Notes: generated by a model not told the origin, from the letters alone. Numbered from the stretch's first letter, positions 27,245 to 35,960 are shown. The stretch is DNA of 64,000 bases from JBBITI01 sp963735055 (GCA_963735055.1 CAVTJN010000019.1:434001-498000); one strand, 5' to 3'. Made by a program: numbers and translations.

Positions 27245-28188
27245 CGGCCTTGCTCCTCGTTCCCGGAATCTTCTTCCCTGGTGGTGAGCTTCAAGAAGAC
27301 GTCCTCCAGGCTTAGCTCAACTGATTCTGAGGATAGCAGTGTAAACCCACCCTTGACTACGGCTTCCGTTATCTTGCTCCTGAGGTCTTGAGACGAAGGA
27401 AACTCAACTACGAAACGGGAGTCCTCGAAGCTTACCCGGCTAACTCCCTTTATCTGCCGCAGTGTCTCGGCGATCTTCTTGGTTGGGCCTTCTACCTGAA
27501 GGCGCACCCGCCGCGACCCCGCTACAATCGACGAAAGATTCTCGATCTTGTCCTGGGCTACCACTTTGCCGTGATCGATGATGATCACCCGCTCACACAG
27601 AATACTCACTTCGGGCAAGATGTGGGTGGATATGAGGACGGTCCTCTCTTTCCCCAGGTCGCGTATCAACTGTCTGGTTGAGGCGATCTGTATCGGGTCG
27701 ATTCCAATCGTTGGTTCGTCCAATATCAAGACATCAGGTTCGTGGACAATAGCCTGAGCTACACCGACTCGTTGACGATAGCCCTTGGAAAGCTTCCCGA
27801 TGTGCACATCAACGTATTCGCCGAGATGGCATTGTTCGATAACGCCGTCAACTCGGTTCTTCAACTTGGCTGACGGGACGCTCCTCAGATTGGCCATGTA
27901 GGTCAAATAGTCGCGTACCCCCATATCTGCATACAGAGGAACCGCCTCTGGAAGATAGCCTATGTGACGCCTGGCCTCAAGGGAGTGAGTAAGCACGTCG
28001 AATCCGGCGATCTTCACTGTTCCCTTCGTCGGCCCAAGGTATCCAGTGATGATACGCATCGTGGTCGTCTTGCCGGCGGCATTGGGGCCAAGAAAGCCCA
28101 CGATTTCGCCTTTTTCGACACCAAAGCTTATGTTGTCGACGGCCAGCCGTTTGCCGTAGTACTTGGTCAGATTAGTGACTTCTATCAT
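27241..28188 (-). CDS. ABC transporter ATP-binding protein (GldA-like)
   Basis: A 315-residue ABC ATPase with Walker A GPNAAGKTTT (34-43), signature LSKGYRQRVGVAQA, Walker B VLILDEPTIGIDP and switch His in STHILPEV. The C-terminal 80 residues form a regulatory extension with EDVFLKLT. It powers the permease encoded next in the operon and probably exports or remodels an envelope component; the substrate is unknown. It starts 14 bases after the parvulin-like gene. Confidence 0.93.
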   Translation of the reverse strand: MIEVTNLTKYYGKRLAVDNISFGVEKGEIVGFLGPNAAGKTTTMRIITGYLGPTKGTVKIAGFDVLTHSLEARRHIGYLPEAVPLYADMGVRDYLTYMANLRSVPSAKLKNRVDGVIEQCHLGEYVDVHIGKLSKGYRQRVGVAQAIVHEPDVLILDEPTIGIDPIQIASTRQLIRDLGKERTVLISTHILPEVSILCERVIIIDHGKVVAQDKIENLSSIVAGSRRVRLQVEGPTKKIAETLRQIKGVSRVSFEDSRFVVEFPSSQDLRSKITEAVVKGGFTLLSSESVELSLEDVFLKLTTREEDSGNEEQGR

Positions 28189-28202
28189 TGTGAACCGCCC
28201 GC

Positions 28203-29219
28203 CTAGCTACCTGTGGTGCTTTTCGGCTGACCCTTGGTTAGCTGGTATTGCACCCACGCGTCGATTTCCGAATTGTAGTTCCATTTGACTTCGTGCTGCT
28301 TTGTCTCTTCGGCCAGCCATTCCTGGAACCTCGTATTCTGAATCTCCGGAAGATATCCCGGTTCAACGTCGCGAGTATCCTGCTCGGTGACTTGAATGAT
28401 ATAGTAGACCGACGGCGGCGTGTTGGGATCATCCGAGGGGATCGCCAGGGGATTGCTCACCTCGCCCACGCTCAGCGAAAAGGGATCCATATTGGTCATG
28501 ACCAGCACGCCCTTAGGTATCCACGCCAGTTCGCCACCATTTACCTTGGTAGCCTCATCGATCGACACTTCACCGGCCACCACGCCGAACGATTCGCCGG
28601 CGGTGATTCTATCCCTAGCCTTGACAATTTCGTCGTAGGTCGAGGCGAAAATCCCAAAGACATGAGCGTGCTCCAGTCGGGCCGGGATTTGTCCGGCAAA
28701 GTACGCCTGCAGCTTGGTAGACAACAACCCGTTGGCCACCGTATCCCGATACTTCGAATCGGATGTCTTGTTCTCGTTCAGAAGCTGGCGGTACCATTCC
28801 TGGAACTCGGCATCATTAATCGTAATGTTGTCCCCTCCGGCGGCCGCCGTCCGCAACTCCCTATCCACTTCATCCCGGGTAACCGTAATGCCGTACCGCT
28901 CAGCCCCAAACTTGATCAACTGTTCATTAGTCATCGCCTGAAGCGTCCCGAGACCACCGGAGCCGGACGACCGGGCCCGTGCCAGGAAGGCCCCCATCGA
29001 AGTCCGAACGCCGTCAATAGTAATGATGGTACGCCGGAACGGGGCCACATACTGCTGATAGTAGGCGACACCGACGAGCCCAACCACCAGAGCGATGATC
29101 GCCGAGACGACAATGTACGGCAGCCGTCCGCCACGGCGCCCGCTTCGCGTTGACGGCACCACCGCGGACGGTGGCCGGCCCGAAGTCCTGCTGTCTTTCC
29201 TCTTTGTCACCTGGGACAT
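28203..29219 (-). CDS. Membrane-anchored parvulin-like peptidyl-prolyl isomerase
   Basis: A protein of about 338 residues with a basic N-terminus, one signal-anchor helix (PYIVVSAIIALVVGLVGVAYY), a SurA/PrsA-type helical N-domain and a rotamase domain near 180-290 (HAHVFGIFASTYDEIVKARD; GGELAWIPKGVL). It probably helps fold exported proteins on the outer side of the membrane. The first gene of the gld operon. No start has a convincing ribosome site; ATG 29219 was chosen over a TTG at 29240. Confidence 0.85.
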   Translation of the reverse strand: MSQVTKRKDSRTSGRPPSAVVPSTRSGRRGGRLPYIVVSAIIALVVGLVGVAYYQQYVAPFRRTIITIDGVRTSMGAFLARARSSGSGGLGTLQAMTNEQLIKFGAERYGITVTRDEVDRELRTAAAGGDNITINDAEFQEWYRQLLNENKTSDSKYRDTVANGLLSTKLQAYFAGQIPARLEHAHVFGIFASTYDEIVKARDRITAGESFGVVAGEVSIDEATKVNGGELAWIPKGVLVMTNMDPFSLSVGEVSNPLAIPSDDPNTPPSVYYIIQVTEQDTRDVEPGYLPEIQNTRFQEWLAEETKQHEVKWNYNSEIDAWVQYQLTKGQPKSTTGS

Positions 29220-29284
29220 ATCATACGGTACCCAATACAACTCATTCTAGGACATTATGTAAGCGAAATCAAAAAACGCATCGA

Positions 29285-29298
29285 ACTGCCCTGGCAGT
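29285..29298 (-). terminator. Weak terminator candidate after oppF
   Basis: ACTGCC/GGCAGT form a 6-bp stem with a very tight 2-base loop. On the minus strand a run of six T follows 8 bases later (plus-strand A run at 29271-29276). It sits between the oppF stop and the parvulin-like gene. Confidence 0.3.
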
Positions 29299-29364
29299 GC
29301 GCCAGAGCGCGCGGACACCGCAGCGCGTCCATACTGCAGCAGAAACCAACCCGTGCGGGAACTG

Positions 29365-30345
29365 CTACGTGCGGTGACAAGAAACCCAGTGCTCACCACC
29401 GACGTCTTTCAGTTCGGGAGGCTCCTCCCGGCACACCTGGCTGGCCAGATGACACCTTGGGTTGAAATGACAACCTCGCGGTGGGTTCACAGGACTTGGG
29501 ACGTCGCCCGTGAGCAAAATGCGCTTGCGCTGTCGATCGACCTGTGGTGAAGGTATCGGTACTGCCGACAGCAAAGCCTGGGTATACGGATGCAGCGGAT
29601 TGTCGTAGAGTTCGTCACTCCGCGTTATCTCCATGATCTTGCCCAGGTACATCACGGCGACGCGGTCGCTGATATGCCTGACCACCGAAAGATCATGAGC
29701 GATGAACAGGTAGGTGAGATTCAACTCATCCTTCAGTCTCATGAGCAACTTGATGACCTGCGCCTGAATCGACACGTCGAGAGCCGACACCGGCTCATCG
29801 CACACGATAAACTCCGGCCTCACGGCCAGCGCCCGGGCGATGCCGATGCGCTGCCTCTGACCGCCGCTGAACTCATGCGGATAGCGCACCGACATACGCT
29901 CTTCCAGTTCGACCATCCTCAGCAGCTGGCCAACCTGTTCCGCATAGTCCTTGCGCTCCACCAAATTGTGTACCAGCAGGGGTTCACCTACGATGTCCCC
30001 AGCCGTCATTCGCGGATCCAGCGACGCGTACGGATCCTGAAATATCAATTGCATGTTGCGGCGCATGCGCCTCAACCCTTCGCCCTTCAACTTGGTCAAG
30101 TCGGTATCCTTGAACGTAACCTGGCCTTCCGTGATCTTGTACAGTTGGAGAATGCTGCGCCCAGTGGTCGTCTTGCCGCAACCACTTTCGCCTACCAGCC
30201 CCAGTGTCTCGCCCTTGCGGATGAAGAAACTGACATCATCCACAGCCTTGACATCGGCCACCTTGGTCCGCATCACTCCCGCTAGAACCGGGAAGTACAT
30301 CTTCAGATTCTGCACATTGAGCAGAACTGCTTCGGTATTCGCCAT
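29365..30345 (-). CDS. oppF: Oligopeptide/dipeptide ABC transporter ATPase, OppF type
   Basis: A 326-residue ATPase of the peptide/nickel uptake family, with Walker A GESGCGKTT, signature EFSGGQRQRIGIARAL, Walker B FIVCDEPVSALDV, and the C-terminal oligopeptide-transporter domain that binds a [4Fe-4S] cluster through cysteines (CHFNPRCHLASQVCREE). The ATG at 30345 overlaps the oppD stop (TAATG) with GGAGGCTGGG upstream; the longer frame is inside oppD. No permease genes accompany it. Confidence 0.92.
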   Translation of the reverse strand: MANTEAVLLNVQNLKMYFPVLAGVMRTKVADVKAVDDVSFFIRKGETLGLVGESGCGKTTTGRSILQLYKITEGQVTFKDTDLTKLKGEGLRRMRRNMQLIFQDPYASLDPRMTAGDIVGEPLLVHNLVERKDYAEQVGQLLRMVELEERMSVRYPHEFSGGQRQRIGIARALAVRPEFIVCDEPVSALDVSIQAQVIKLLMRLKDELNLTYLFIAHDLSVVRHISDRVAVMYLGKIMEITRSDELYDNPLHPYTQALLSAVPIPSPQVDRQRKRILLTGDVPSPVNPPRGCHFNPRCHLASQVCREEPPELKDVGGEHWVSCHRT

Positions 30346-31346
30346 TACCCAGCCTCCACAAGTTGTCGTACCTCGTTCTTCCTGAAGCAAGCAGACAGGT
30401 GGTCCTTGCCAGCCGGTTCCAGCTCGGGACGCTGTTCCCGGCACTTGGCCACCGCCATCTTGCAGCGGGGGCTGAAAGCGCACATGTTCTTGGACAGGCG
30501 GGCCAGGTTCGGAGGTAGACCGTCAATGACACTCAGGTTGCGTTGCCGGGGCAGGTCAAGTCGCGGCACCGAGGCAATCAACCCCACGGTGTACGGGTGT
30601 TTGGGTTCGTTATATATGGCATCGGTTGGTCCTGATTCCATCAAACGCCCGGCATACATCACATTGACACTGTCCGCGTAGCGGGCAACCACGCCAAGAT
30701 TGTGAGTAATGATGATTACTGCGGTTCCAAACTGCGTCCTGAGATTGTTGATGACCTCCAGGAGTTGCGCTTGGACCGTAACGTCGACCGACGTCGTTGG
30801 CTCATCGGCGATAAGGAGGGCCGGATCGCAGCTCAACGCCATGGCGATCATTATACGCTGCTGCATCCCGCCGCTGAACTGGTGAGGATAGTCGTCAACC
30901 CGCTTTTCGGAGTCGGGAATACCGACCAGTTTGAGCAGCTTGGCCGCTTCGTCCTTGGCTGTCTTCGCATCGACACCGCGGTGCAACTGCAGCGCCTCTG
31001 ATAGCTGGCGGCTGACGGTTAGCACGGGGTTCAGGGAAGTCGTCGGCTCCTGGAATACCATGGCGATACGATTTCCCCGAATGTGCCTGATCTCCTCCTC
31101 GCTCACCTTGAGCAGGTCCTTACCGTCGAAAATCACCTCACCGCCGACGATAATACCTGGGGGATAGGGGATCAATCGCATTACGGACAGAGCACTAACG
31201 CTCTTCCCGCAGGCGCTCTCACCGACGAGGGCAACGCATTGCCCTTTCTCGATGTGGTACGTTAGGCCATCGACTGCTCTTAGCTCACCGTCCTGAACAT
31301 AGAAATAGGTCCTCAGGTTCCTGACTTCCAGAATTGTGTCTGCGAT
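30345..31346 (-). CDS. oppD: Oligopeptide/dipeptide ABC transporter ATPase, OppD type, apparent AUC start
   Basis: Partner of OppF, with Walker A GESACGKSVS, signature QFSGGMQQRIMIAMAL, Walker B ALLIADEPTTSVDV and the C-terminal cysteine motif (CAFSPRCKMAVAKCREQ). Coding similarity runs back through ADTILEVRNLRTYFYVQDGE, far upstream of the first ATG (31181), which would remove Walker A. In this frame a stop lies at 31355-31357, and no ATG, GTG or TTG follows it before the conserved region. ATC at 31344-31346 sits 7 bases after GAGGTG, exactly where homologues have Met, so an AUC start (or an ATG miscall) is inferred. Confidence 0.82.
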   Translation of the reverse strand: MADTILEVRNLRTYFYVQDGELRAVDGLTYHIEKGQCVALVGESACGKSVSALSVMRLIPYPPGIIVGGEVIFDGKDLLKVSEEEIRHIRGNRIAMVFQEPTTSLNPVLTVSRQLSEALQLHRGVDAKTAKDEAAKLLKLVGIPDSEKRVDDYPHQFSGGMQQRIMIAMALSCDPALLIADEPTTSVDVTVQAQLLEVINNLRTQFGTAVIIITHNLGVVARYADSVNVMYAGRLMESGPTDAIYNEPKHPYTVGLIASVPRLDLPRQRNLSVIDGLPPNLARLSKNMCAFSPRCKMAVAKCREQRPELEPAGKDHLSACFRKNEVRQLVEAG

Positions 31347-31694
31347 GGTCGTTCACCTCACTTTACTCAGGCTGTGCCAGTGCCCAGCGCCTATTGTAAA
31401 CCCGTTCCGCCTTCTGGTCAATAATGCTGGCTTCGCCCGCGTTTTCTGATCGTAATCCGGCACCGTTATCTTCACCAAATGAACAATAGGCTCGCGAGGC
31501 TCCGCCTCGGCATGTGACTGAGACCGGGCGGATGAAAACCCGATGTGGTAGGTCGCGGCACACTTTCTCCCCTGCCTCTGGATTCGACCACCCGCAAGCC
31601 CCACCCCAGGCGCCGAAGCCTGTCCCTCCGGGCTGTCGGTCACACCCCCGACGAGGACTCCCCTCCCCCACGAAATCCTGTCGAATGTTACGGC
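31347..31694 (-). other. Long non-coding leader of oppDF
   Basis: Between the minus-strand promoter at 31695-31724 and oppD lies about 340 bases with no convincing gene. A 102-codon frame (GTG at 31671 to 31363) has an AGGA site but an odd Gly/Arg/Cys/Trp-rich composition and no recognisable motif. A small perfect hairpin CGAGGC-TCC-GCCTCG lies at 31495-31509. No known riboswitch was recognised. Confidence 0.4.
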
Positions 31695-31724
31695 TTTATA
31701 GCATAACGAGTCTCAGGTTGTCAA
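31695..31724 (-). promoter_or_regulatory. Sigma-70-type promoter for oppDF
   Basis: On the minus strand, TTGACA (31724-31719), an 18-base spacer and TATAAA (31700-31695) form a near-consensus promoter. The predicted start is near 31688, about 340 bases before oppD. Confidence 0.7.
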
Positions 31725-31814
31725 GTATAATCCGCGCTCTTTCTGCCACCTTCGGGCGGTCGCCGCCACTGACGCATCCACGGCGGCCCTGGCCCCCCCG
31801 CCGGCCTGGAAAAG

Positions 31815-31845
31815 TTGACATACTTTGATACTGTGTGGTAGTATG
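31815..31845 (+). promoter_or_regulatory. csoR-copA promoter with embedded operator
   Basis: TTGACA (31815-31820), an 18-base spacer and TAGTAT (31839-31844). An inverted repeat ATACT-N7-AGTAT (31828-31844) fills the spacer and the -10, and CATACT at 31819-31824 is a third half-site matching AGTATG. A repressor bound here would block polymerase, fitting autoregulation by the CsoR encoded 35 bases downstream. Confidence 0.7.
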
Positions 31846-31879
31846 CAGTAGTCGAAATCGAATACAGGGGCGGTGTAGA

Positions 31880-32173
31880 ATGACAGTCGCCGCAAAACGG
31901 TACGGTTATGCAAAGGACAGGGCATCTCTGCTGGGCCGACTGAAGAAGATAGAGGGCCAGGCAAGGGGCGTTCGGGAGATGATCGAGACTGACCGCTACT
32001 GCATCGAGATTGTGCAGCAGCTCACTGCGCTCTCGTCGGCGGCTGAAAAGGTCGCGTTGCTTGTCCTCGAAGGACATATTGAAGGTTGTGTGGCCGACGC
32101 CATCCGTGAAGAACACGGGGAGGAACACATCCACGAACTGATGAGAACCATCCGCAAGGCAATACGCAGATGA
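31880..32173 (+). CDS. csoR: CsoR-family copper-sensing repressor
   Basis: A 97-residue all-helical repressor that releases DNA when Cu(I) binds. The expected Cys-His-Cys copper site is present: Cys in TDRYCIEIVQQL, and His and Cys in LEGHIEGCV. The ATG at 31880 (MTVAAKRYGYAKDR) has GGGGCGGTG upstream; the longer frame runs through the promoter and was rejected. The neighbouring copper ATPase supports a copper rather than nickel or formaldehyde effector. Confidence 0.92.
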   Translation: MTVAAKRYGYAKDRASLLGRLKKIEGQARGVREMIETDRYCIEIVQQLTALSSAAEKVALLVLEGHIEGCVADAIREEHGEEHIHELMRTIRKAIRR

Positions 32174-32201
32174 GCGCGATTGCGCCCGCGGGGAGGTGGC
32201 T

Positions 32202-34754
32202 GTGGTAGCATCCGAAACGAAGCCTTTGAAGAAGATCACCCTCCAGATTTCGGGGATGACTTGCGCCACTTGCGTGGTCCATAACGAGCAGGCCCTCAGG
32301 GACATGCCCGGAGTAAAAAACGTGGTGGTCAACCTGGCCACCGGCAAGGCCAGCGTGGAATACGACCCGGGGCGCGTTAGCCTCGCCGAGATGAGAAAGA
32401 CCATCGCCGATGTCGGGTATGAGGTGGTACTCGACAGAGCTCAGTTCCACATCACCGGCATGACATGTGCCTCCTGCGTCGCCAACATCGAAAAGGCGGT
32501 AGGCGAGCTTCCGGGAGTCGGGAAGGTGGTCGTCAGCCTGAATACGGAAACCGGGCAGGTGGAATATGCTCCAGATATAACGTCCATCGCCGAAATAGAG
32601 AGAACCATTAAGAGTATCGGCTACGGCGTGTCGGAGAAGGCGGAGGGACAGGATGCCCTTGACCGAGAGCAGGAAGCCCGCCGCCGGGACGTGCGCCGCC
32701 AGTTGCTGAATCTCATCGCGTCAGGTACTCTCGGTCTCCTGGTGATGATCGGCATGCTTCAGCCCTACTGGTTCAAATTCCTCCCCGCGTGGACAAATGA
32801 CAAAGTGCTGCTCTTCTTTCTGACCACACCCATCGTATTCGGTCCTGGCCGCCAGTTCTTCATCAACAGCTGGAACGGGCTACGTCGTGGCATCACCGAT
32901 ATGAACCTGCTCTACGCGACCGGCATTGGCTCCGCCTACGGCATTGCCGTGGTCAACACGTTCTGGCCGGATGCCGGGTTCGGGGGCCGGGAGGCAACCT
33001 TTTACGAGGCAGCGGCGCTGCTGACCGTCTTCATCATCCTGGGACGGTATCTCGAGGCCGTTACCCGCGGCCGCACCTCGGAGGCGATCCGGCGCCTGCT
33101 GAAACTCCGTCCCAAGCGGGCGCGCGTCATACGCGATGGGCAGGAAATCGAGATCCCCACCGAAGACGTCATGGTCGATGACCTTCTGGCGGTGCGCCCC
33201 GGCGAGACCATCCCCGTCGACGGCGTAATTACCGAGGGCTATTCCTCGGTCGACCAGTCGATGATCACCGGCGAAAGCATTCCCGTTGAAAGACAGGCCG
33301 GGGACGAGGTTATCGGCGCTACCCTCAACAAGACCGGCGCCTTCAAGTTCAGCGCCACCCGGGTGGGCAAGGACACCGCCCTTTCCCAGATAATCAAGAC
33401 TGGTCGAAGAGGCTCAGACCACCAAGGCTCCTATCCAGAAGATCGCCGACAAGGTTGCCGGCCAGTTCATCCTCGCGGTTCACGCCATGTCCCTGGTGAC
33501 TTTCCTGTTCTGGTTCTTCATCGGTTTCAACCTGTGGTTTACACCCGACAGCCGCCTTATCCTCACTCCCTACACTCTGACCACCGTCAGCGCCTTTGGC
33601 TTCGCCTTCCTGGTTTCGGTAACAGTGCTGGTCATCTCTTGCCCGTGCGCCGTCGGGCTCGCCACCCCGACCGCCATCATGGCCGGCAGCGGCAAAGGCG
33701 CCGAATACGGCATCCTCTTCAAGGGCGCAGACGCCATCGAGGCTACTAGCAAAGTACAGGTGGTTGTCTTCGACAAGACCGGCACACTCACCAGAGGACA
33801 GCCTTCGGTCACCGATGTGGTGGCCGCCAACGGCGACGAGGCGGAGGTGCTGCGCCTGGCGGCCGTTGCCGAGAAGAACTCGGAGCATCCGCTCGGCGAA
33901 GCCATCGTCAACGGAGCCAGGGCGCGCGGTATCACACTCGAGGACGCCACCCGGTTCGAGGCTATCCCCGGCCAGGGCGTGGAGGCGCAACAGGACGGCC
34001 GAATCATTCTGCTCGGCAACCGGAGGCTGATGGCCGAACGGAACGTGACACTGCTCCGCTTGGTGGCTGAGGCCGAGCGGTTCGAGCAGGAGGGCAAGAC
34101 GGCGATGTTCGTGGCCGTTGATGGCAAGGCCGCGGGCGTGGTGGCGGTGGCCGACACTCTGAAGGAAACTTCGGCCAAGGCTGTTGCGGAACTGCATCGT
34201 CTCGGCATCAAGGTCGCCATGATTACCGGCGATAACCGCCGCACCGCCGAGGCCATCGCCCGGCAGGTCGGCATCGACCGCGTCCTCGCCGAAGTCGTCC
34301 CCGAGGACAAGGCCAGCGAGGTCAAGAAACTCCAGCAAGAGGGCAAGTGGTGGTGGCCATGGTCGGTGACGGCATCAATGATGCGCCGGCCCTGGCCCAG
34401 GCCGATGTCGGTATCGCCATCGGCTCCGGCACCGATGTGGCCAAAGAGACGGGCCAGGTCATTCTCATCAAGGACGACCTGCTCGATGTCGTCGCCGGAA
34501 TTCAGGTTGCCCGAGCCACAATCCGCAAGGTCAAGGAGAACCTCTTCTGGGCCTTCGGCTACAACACCCTGGCGATACCGCTCGGGATGGGAATACTGTA
34601 CCCCTTCTTTGCCCAGGTGGTCAGCCCGGAATTGGCGGCCCTTCTCATGGCTTTCAGTTCGGTCTCGGTTACCCTGAACACGCTACGAATGCGCGGTTTT
34701 GTTCCCGCTATCCGCCGCGCGGGTGTCAATACCGGAAATCTAAGACCGGCTTGA
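32202..34754 (+). CDS. copA: Copper-exporting P1B-type ATPase CopA, two frameshifts
   Basis: Joined, the frames give about 850 residues: two heavy-metal domains (GMTCATC and GMTCASC), the actuator TGES loop (MITGESIPV), the membrane CPC site (SCPCAVGLATP), phosphorylation site DKTGTLT, SEHP, TGDN and GDGINDAP, all expected of a Cu(I) pump. The reading breaks twice. One extra base near 33399 separates ALSQIIK from LVEEAQTTKAP, and one missing base near 34347 separates LQQEGK from VVAMVGDG; the second restores the first frame. The protein is otherwise full length, so sequencing error or very recent damage is likely. The GTG at 32202 is preferred, 5 bases after GGGAGG. Confidence 0.9.
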
Positions 34755-34770
34755 TTCAGAGGAAGACACG

Positions 34771-34977
34771 ATGAAGAAAGTGGGTTTGGTAAGCGCATTC
34801 ATCTACACCGGCATCTCGGCTCTGGCAGCTGCAGCCTTTGCGGTAGCCACTCTGACCGGCGAGCATACTCTGGTAGAACGTCTCGGCGGAGCCCTTTGGG
34901 TATTTCTGCTTTCTATGATCATCCTGATGCCACTGGTAACCTCATTGGCCAGGAAGCGAATTGGCGCCGGCGGTTGA
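34771..34977 (+). CDS. Small two-helix membrane protein of the copper cassette
   Basis: A 68-residue protein with two membrane segments (VSAFIYTGISALAAAAFAVA and LWVFLLSMIILMPLVTSLA) and a basic tail. There is no metal-binding Cys/His motif. It follows copA by 16 bases with AGAGGAAGACACG as ribosome site, nearly the same leader as the YHS gene that follows. Unknown function; probably co-expressed with copA. Confidence 0.75.
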   Translation: MKKVGLVSAFIYTGISALAAAAFAVATLTGEHTLVERLGGALWVFLLSMIILMPLVTSLARKRIGAGG

Positions 34978-35036
34978 TGCTCTCCAGGCACGACAACCCC
35001 CGGAATCGGAATATCAAACCAGGAGGAGAAGACACG

Positions 35037-35186
35037 ATGGCTATCGATCCGGTATGCAAGATGCAGGTAGACGAGAAGAAACCGCCGGCGACCTCCGACT
35101 ACAAGGGGAAGAAGTACTATTTCTGCGCCGTAGGCTGCAAGCGAGCGTTTGATAAAGACCCCGAGAAATACCTGGCCAAGAAATAG
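35037..35186 (+). CDS. YHS-domain metal-binding protein
   Basis: A 49-residue YHS-domain protein: DPVCKMQVDE with Cys7, then KKYYFCAVGCKRAFDKDPEKY with Cys30 and Cys34. Stand-alone YHS proteins and YHS domains fused to Cu-ATPases bind Cu or other soft metals, so this is a probable copper chaperone for CopA. The ATG at 35037 follows GGAGGAGAAGACACG; the longer frame upstream is non-coding. Confidence 0.88.
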   Translation: MAIDPVCKMQVDEKKPPATSDYKGKKYYFCAVGCKRAFDKDPEKYLAKK

Positions 35187-35614
35187 CGATGCGCGGGCGA
35201 CCCCCGCTTCCGCGGCGAACCTGACAAGCATCGCCCGGCGTTCAAGCGAATAGCGTAACGGGCGGCCGCCTCACCAAAGGCGCTGATAGCGACCGCCCGT
35301 GCGATCACGGGCGGAAGACGTGAACACCACTTGTACCCGCGACCCATTCGTGTGCCGGGATCGGTGCACTCGTTGAGGGGCGCAGACACCATATTGACCC
35401 AACTGCGCCGTCGTTTGGTCGCTCGCCTGTAGTCGCCTACTACTACACGTTCAGGCGGACGACATATTGATGTGCATGTAGTAAGCATCAACTACGCCCG
35501 TCTTTTCGGAGACAACTCCGGTCTGTTTGTACCGGCGTCACTCAAGGAATCGGCGGCGCCGGAAGACAGGAGCCCCTATGGTGGCAAATCCAGATGAGCA
35601 GTTGCTACGTCGGC
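35187..35614. other. 428-base intergenic region with inverted repeats
   Basis: No gene is convincing here. ACGGGCGG at 35258-35265 pairs with CCGCCCGT at 35293-35300. Within its loop CGCC (35267-35270) can pair with GGCG (35279-35282), and CACGGGCGG recurs just downstream. It lies between the YHS gene (ending here) and the convergent selenoprotein gene, so it may hold the terminators of both. No known RNA family was recognised. Confidence 0.35.
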
Positions 35615-35860
35615 TCAGCGAAGCAGTTCGTCCAGTTTGGCCTGGTTGAACCCAACTACCACCTGATCATCTATCAGGATAACGGGCACAGCCATCTGGT
35701 GCGACTTCTGCACCATCTCCTTGGCTTTGTCCCTGTCAGTCGACACATTATGTTCAGTGAAAGGAATCCCCTTGCGCGAAAGATACTCTTTCGCTCGATG
35801 GCACCAGGGTCACGTACTCGTAGTGTAGACCACCACCGTCTTACCCGTTGTTTCAGCCAT
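35615..35860 (-). CDS. Glutaredoxin-like selenoprotein (UPWC), missed by ordinary gene calling
   Basis: Reading from ATG 35860 (ribosome site GGAGGTCATA) through an in-frame TGA at codon 17 gives an 81-residue glutaredoxin/NrdH-like protein. The order is KTVVVYTTST, then U-PWC, then HRAKEYLSRKGIPF, the cis-Pro motif MAVPVILID and GFNQAKLDELL. The TGA (plus-strand TCA at 35810-35812) occupies the catalytic Cys position of CPWC. A 7-bp hairpin begins 15 bases after it, with its loop 22 bases after the TGA, as bacterial SECIS elements require. Other genes here stop at TGA and use TGG for Trp, so recoding is local. Likely a thiol/selenol redox enzyme; the partner is unknown. Confidence 0.85.
35776..35794 (-). 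promoter_or_regulatory. Bacterial SECIS-like hairpin of the UPWC selenoprotein
   Basis: In mRNA sense, GCGAAAG-AGUAU-CUUUCGC: 7 perfect pairs and a loop with G at position 2, starting 22 nt after the UGA. It is inside the coding region, as in bacteria. The matching hairpin at 49780-49798 differs by a compensatory C-G to U-A pair. Confidence 0.75.
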
Positions 35861-35960
35861 TATGACCTCCGCGATGTTCCATACGATCATTCTAGCAGAA
35901 CCTGCGAGGCTGGGTAACGTTACCGGTTCGAACAACCTGTGTAGCCGACCGCGAATAACA

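Noticed and set aside
30345..31181. oppD starting at the first ATG (31181)
   Set aside because: It would delete the N-terminal strands and the whole Walker A, while coding similarity clearly continues upstream.
31363..31671. A 102-codon minus-strand frame just after the oppDF promoter, with an AGGA site
   Set aside because: Composition is biased to Gly, Arg, Cys and Trp, no domain is seen, and it begins in a G-run; a non-coding leader is more likely.
33390..34350. Programmed ribosomal frameshifting in copA
   Set aside because: No slippery heptamer or internal ribosome-site stimulator is seen at either point, and two opposite shifts would be needed for one full-length pump.
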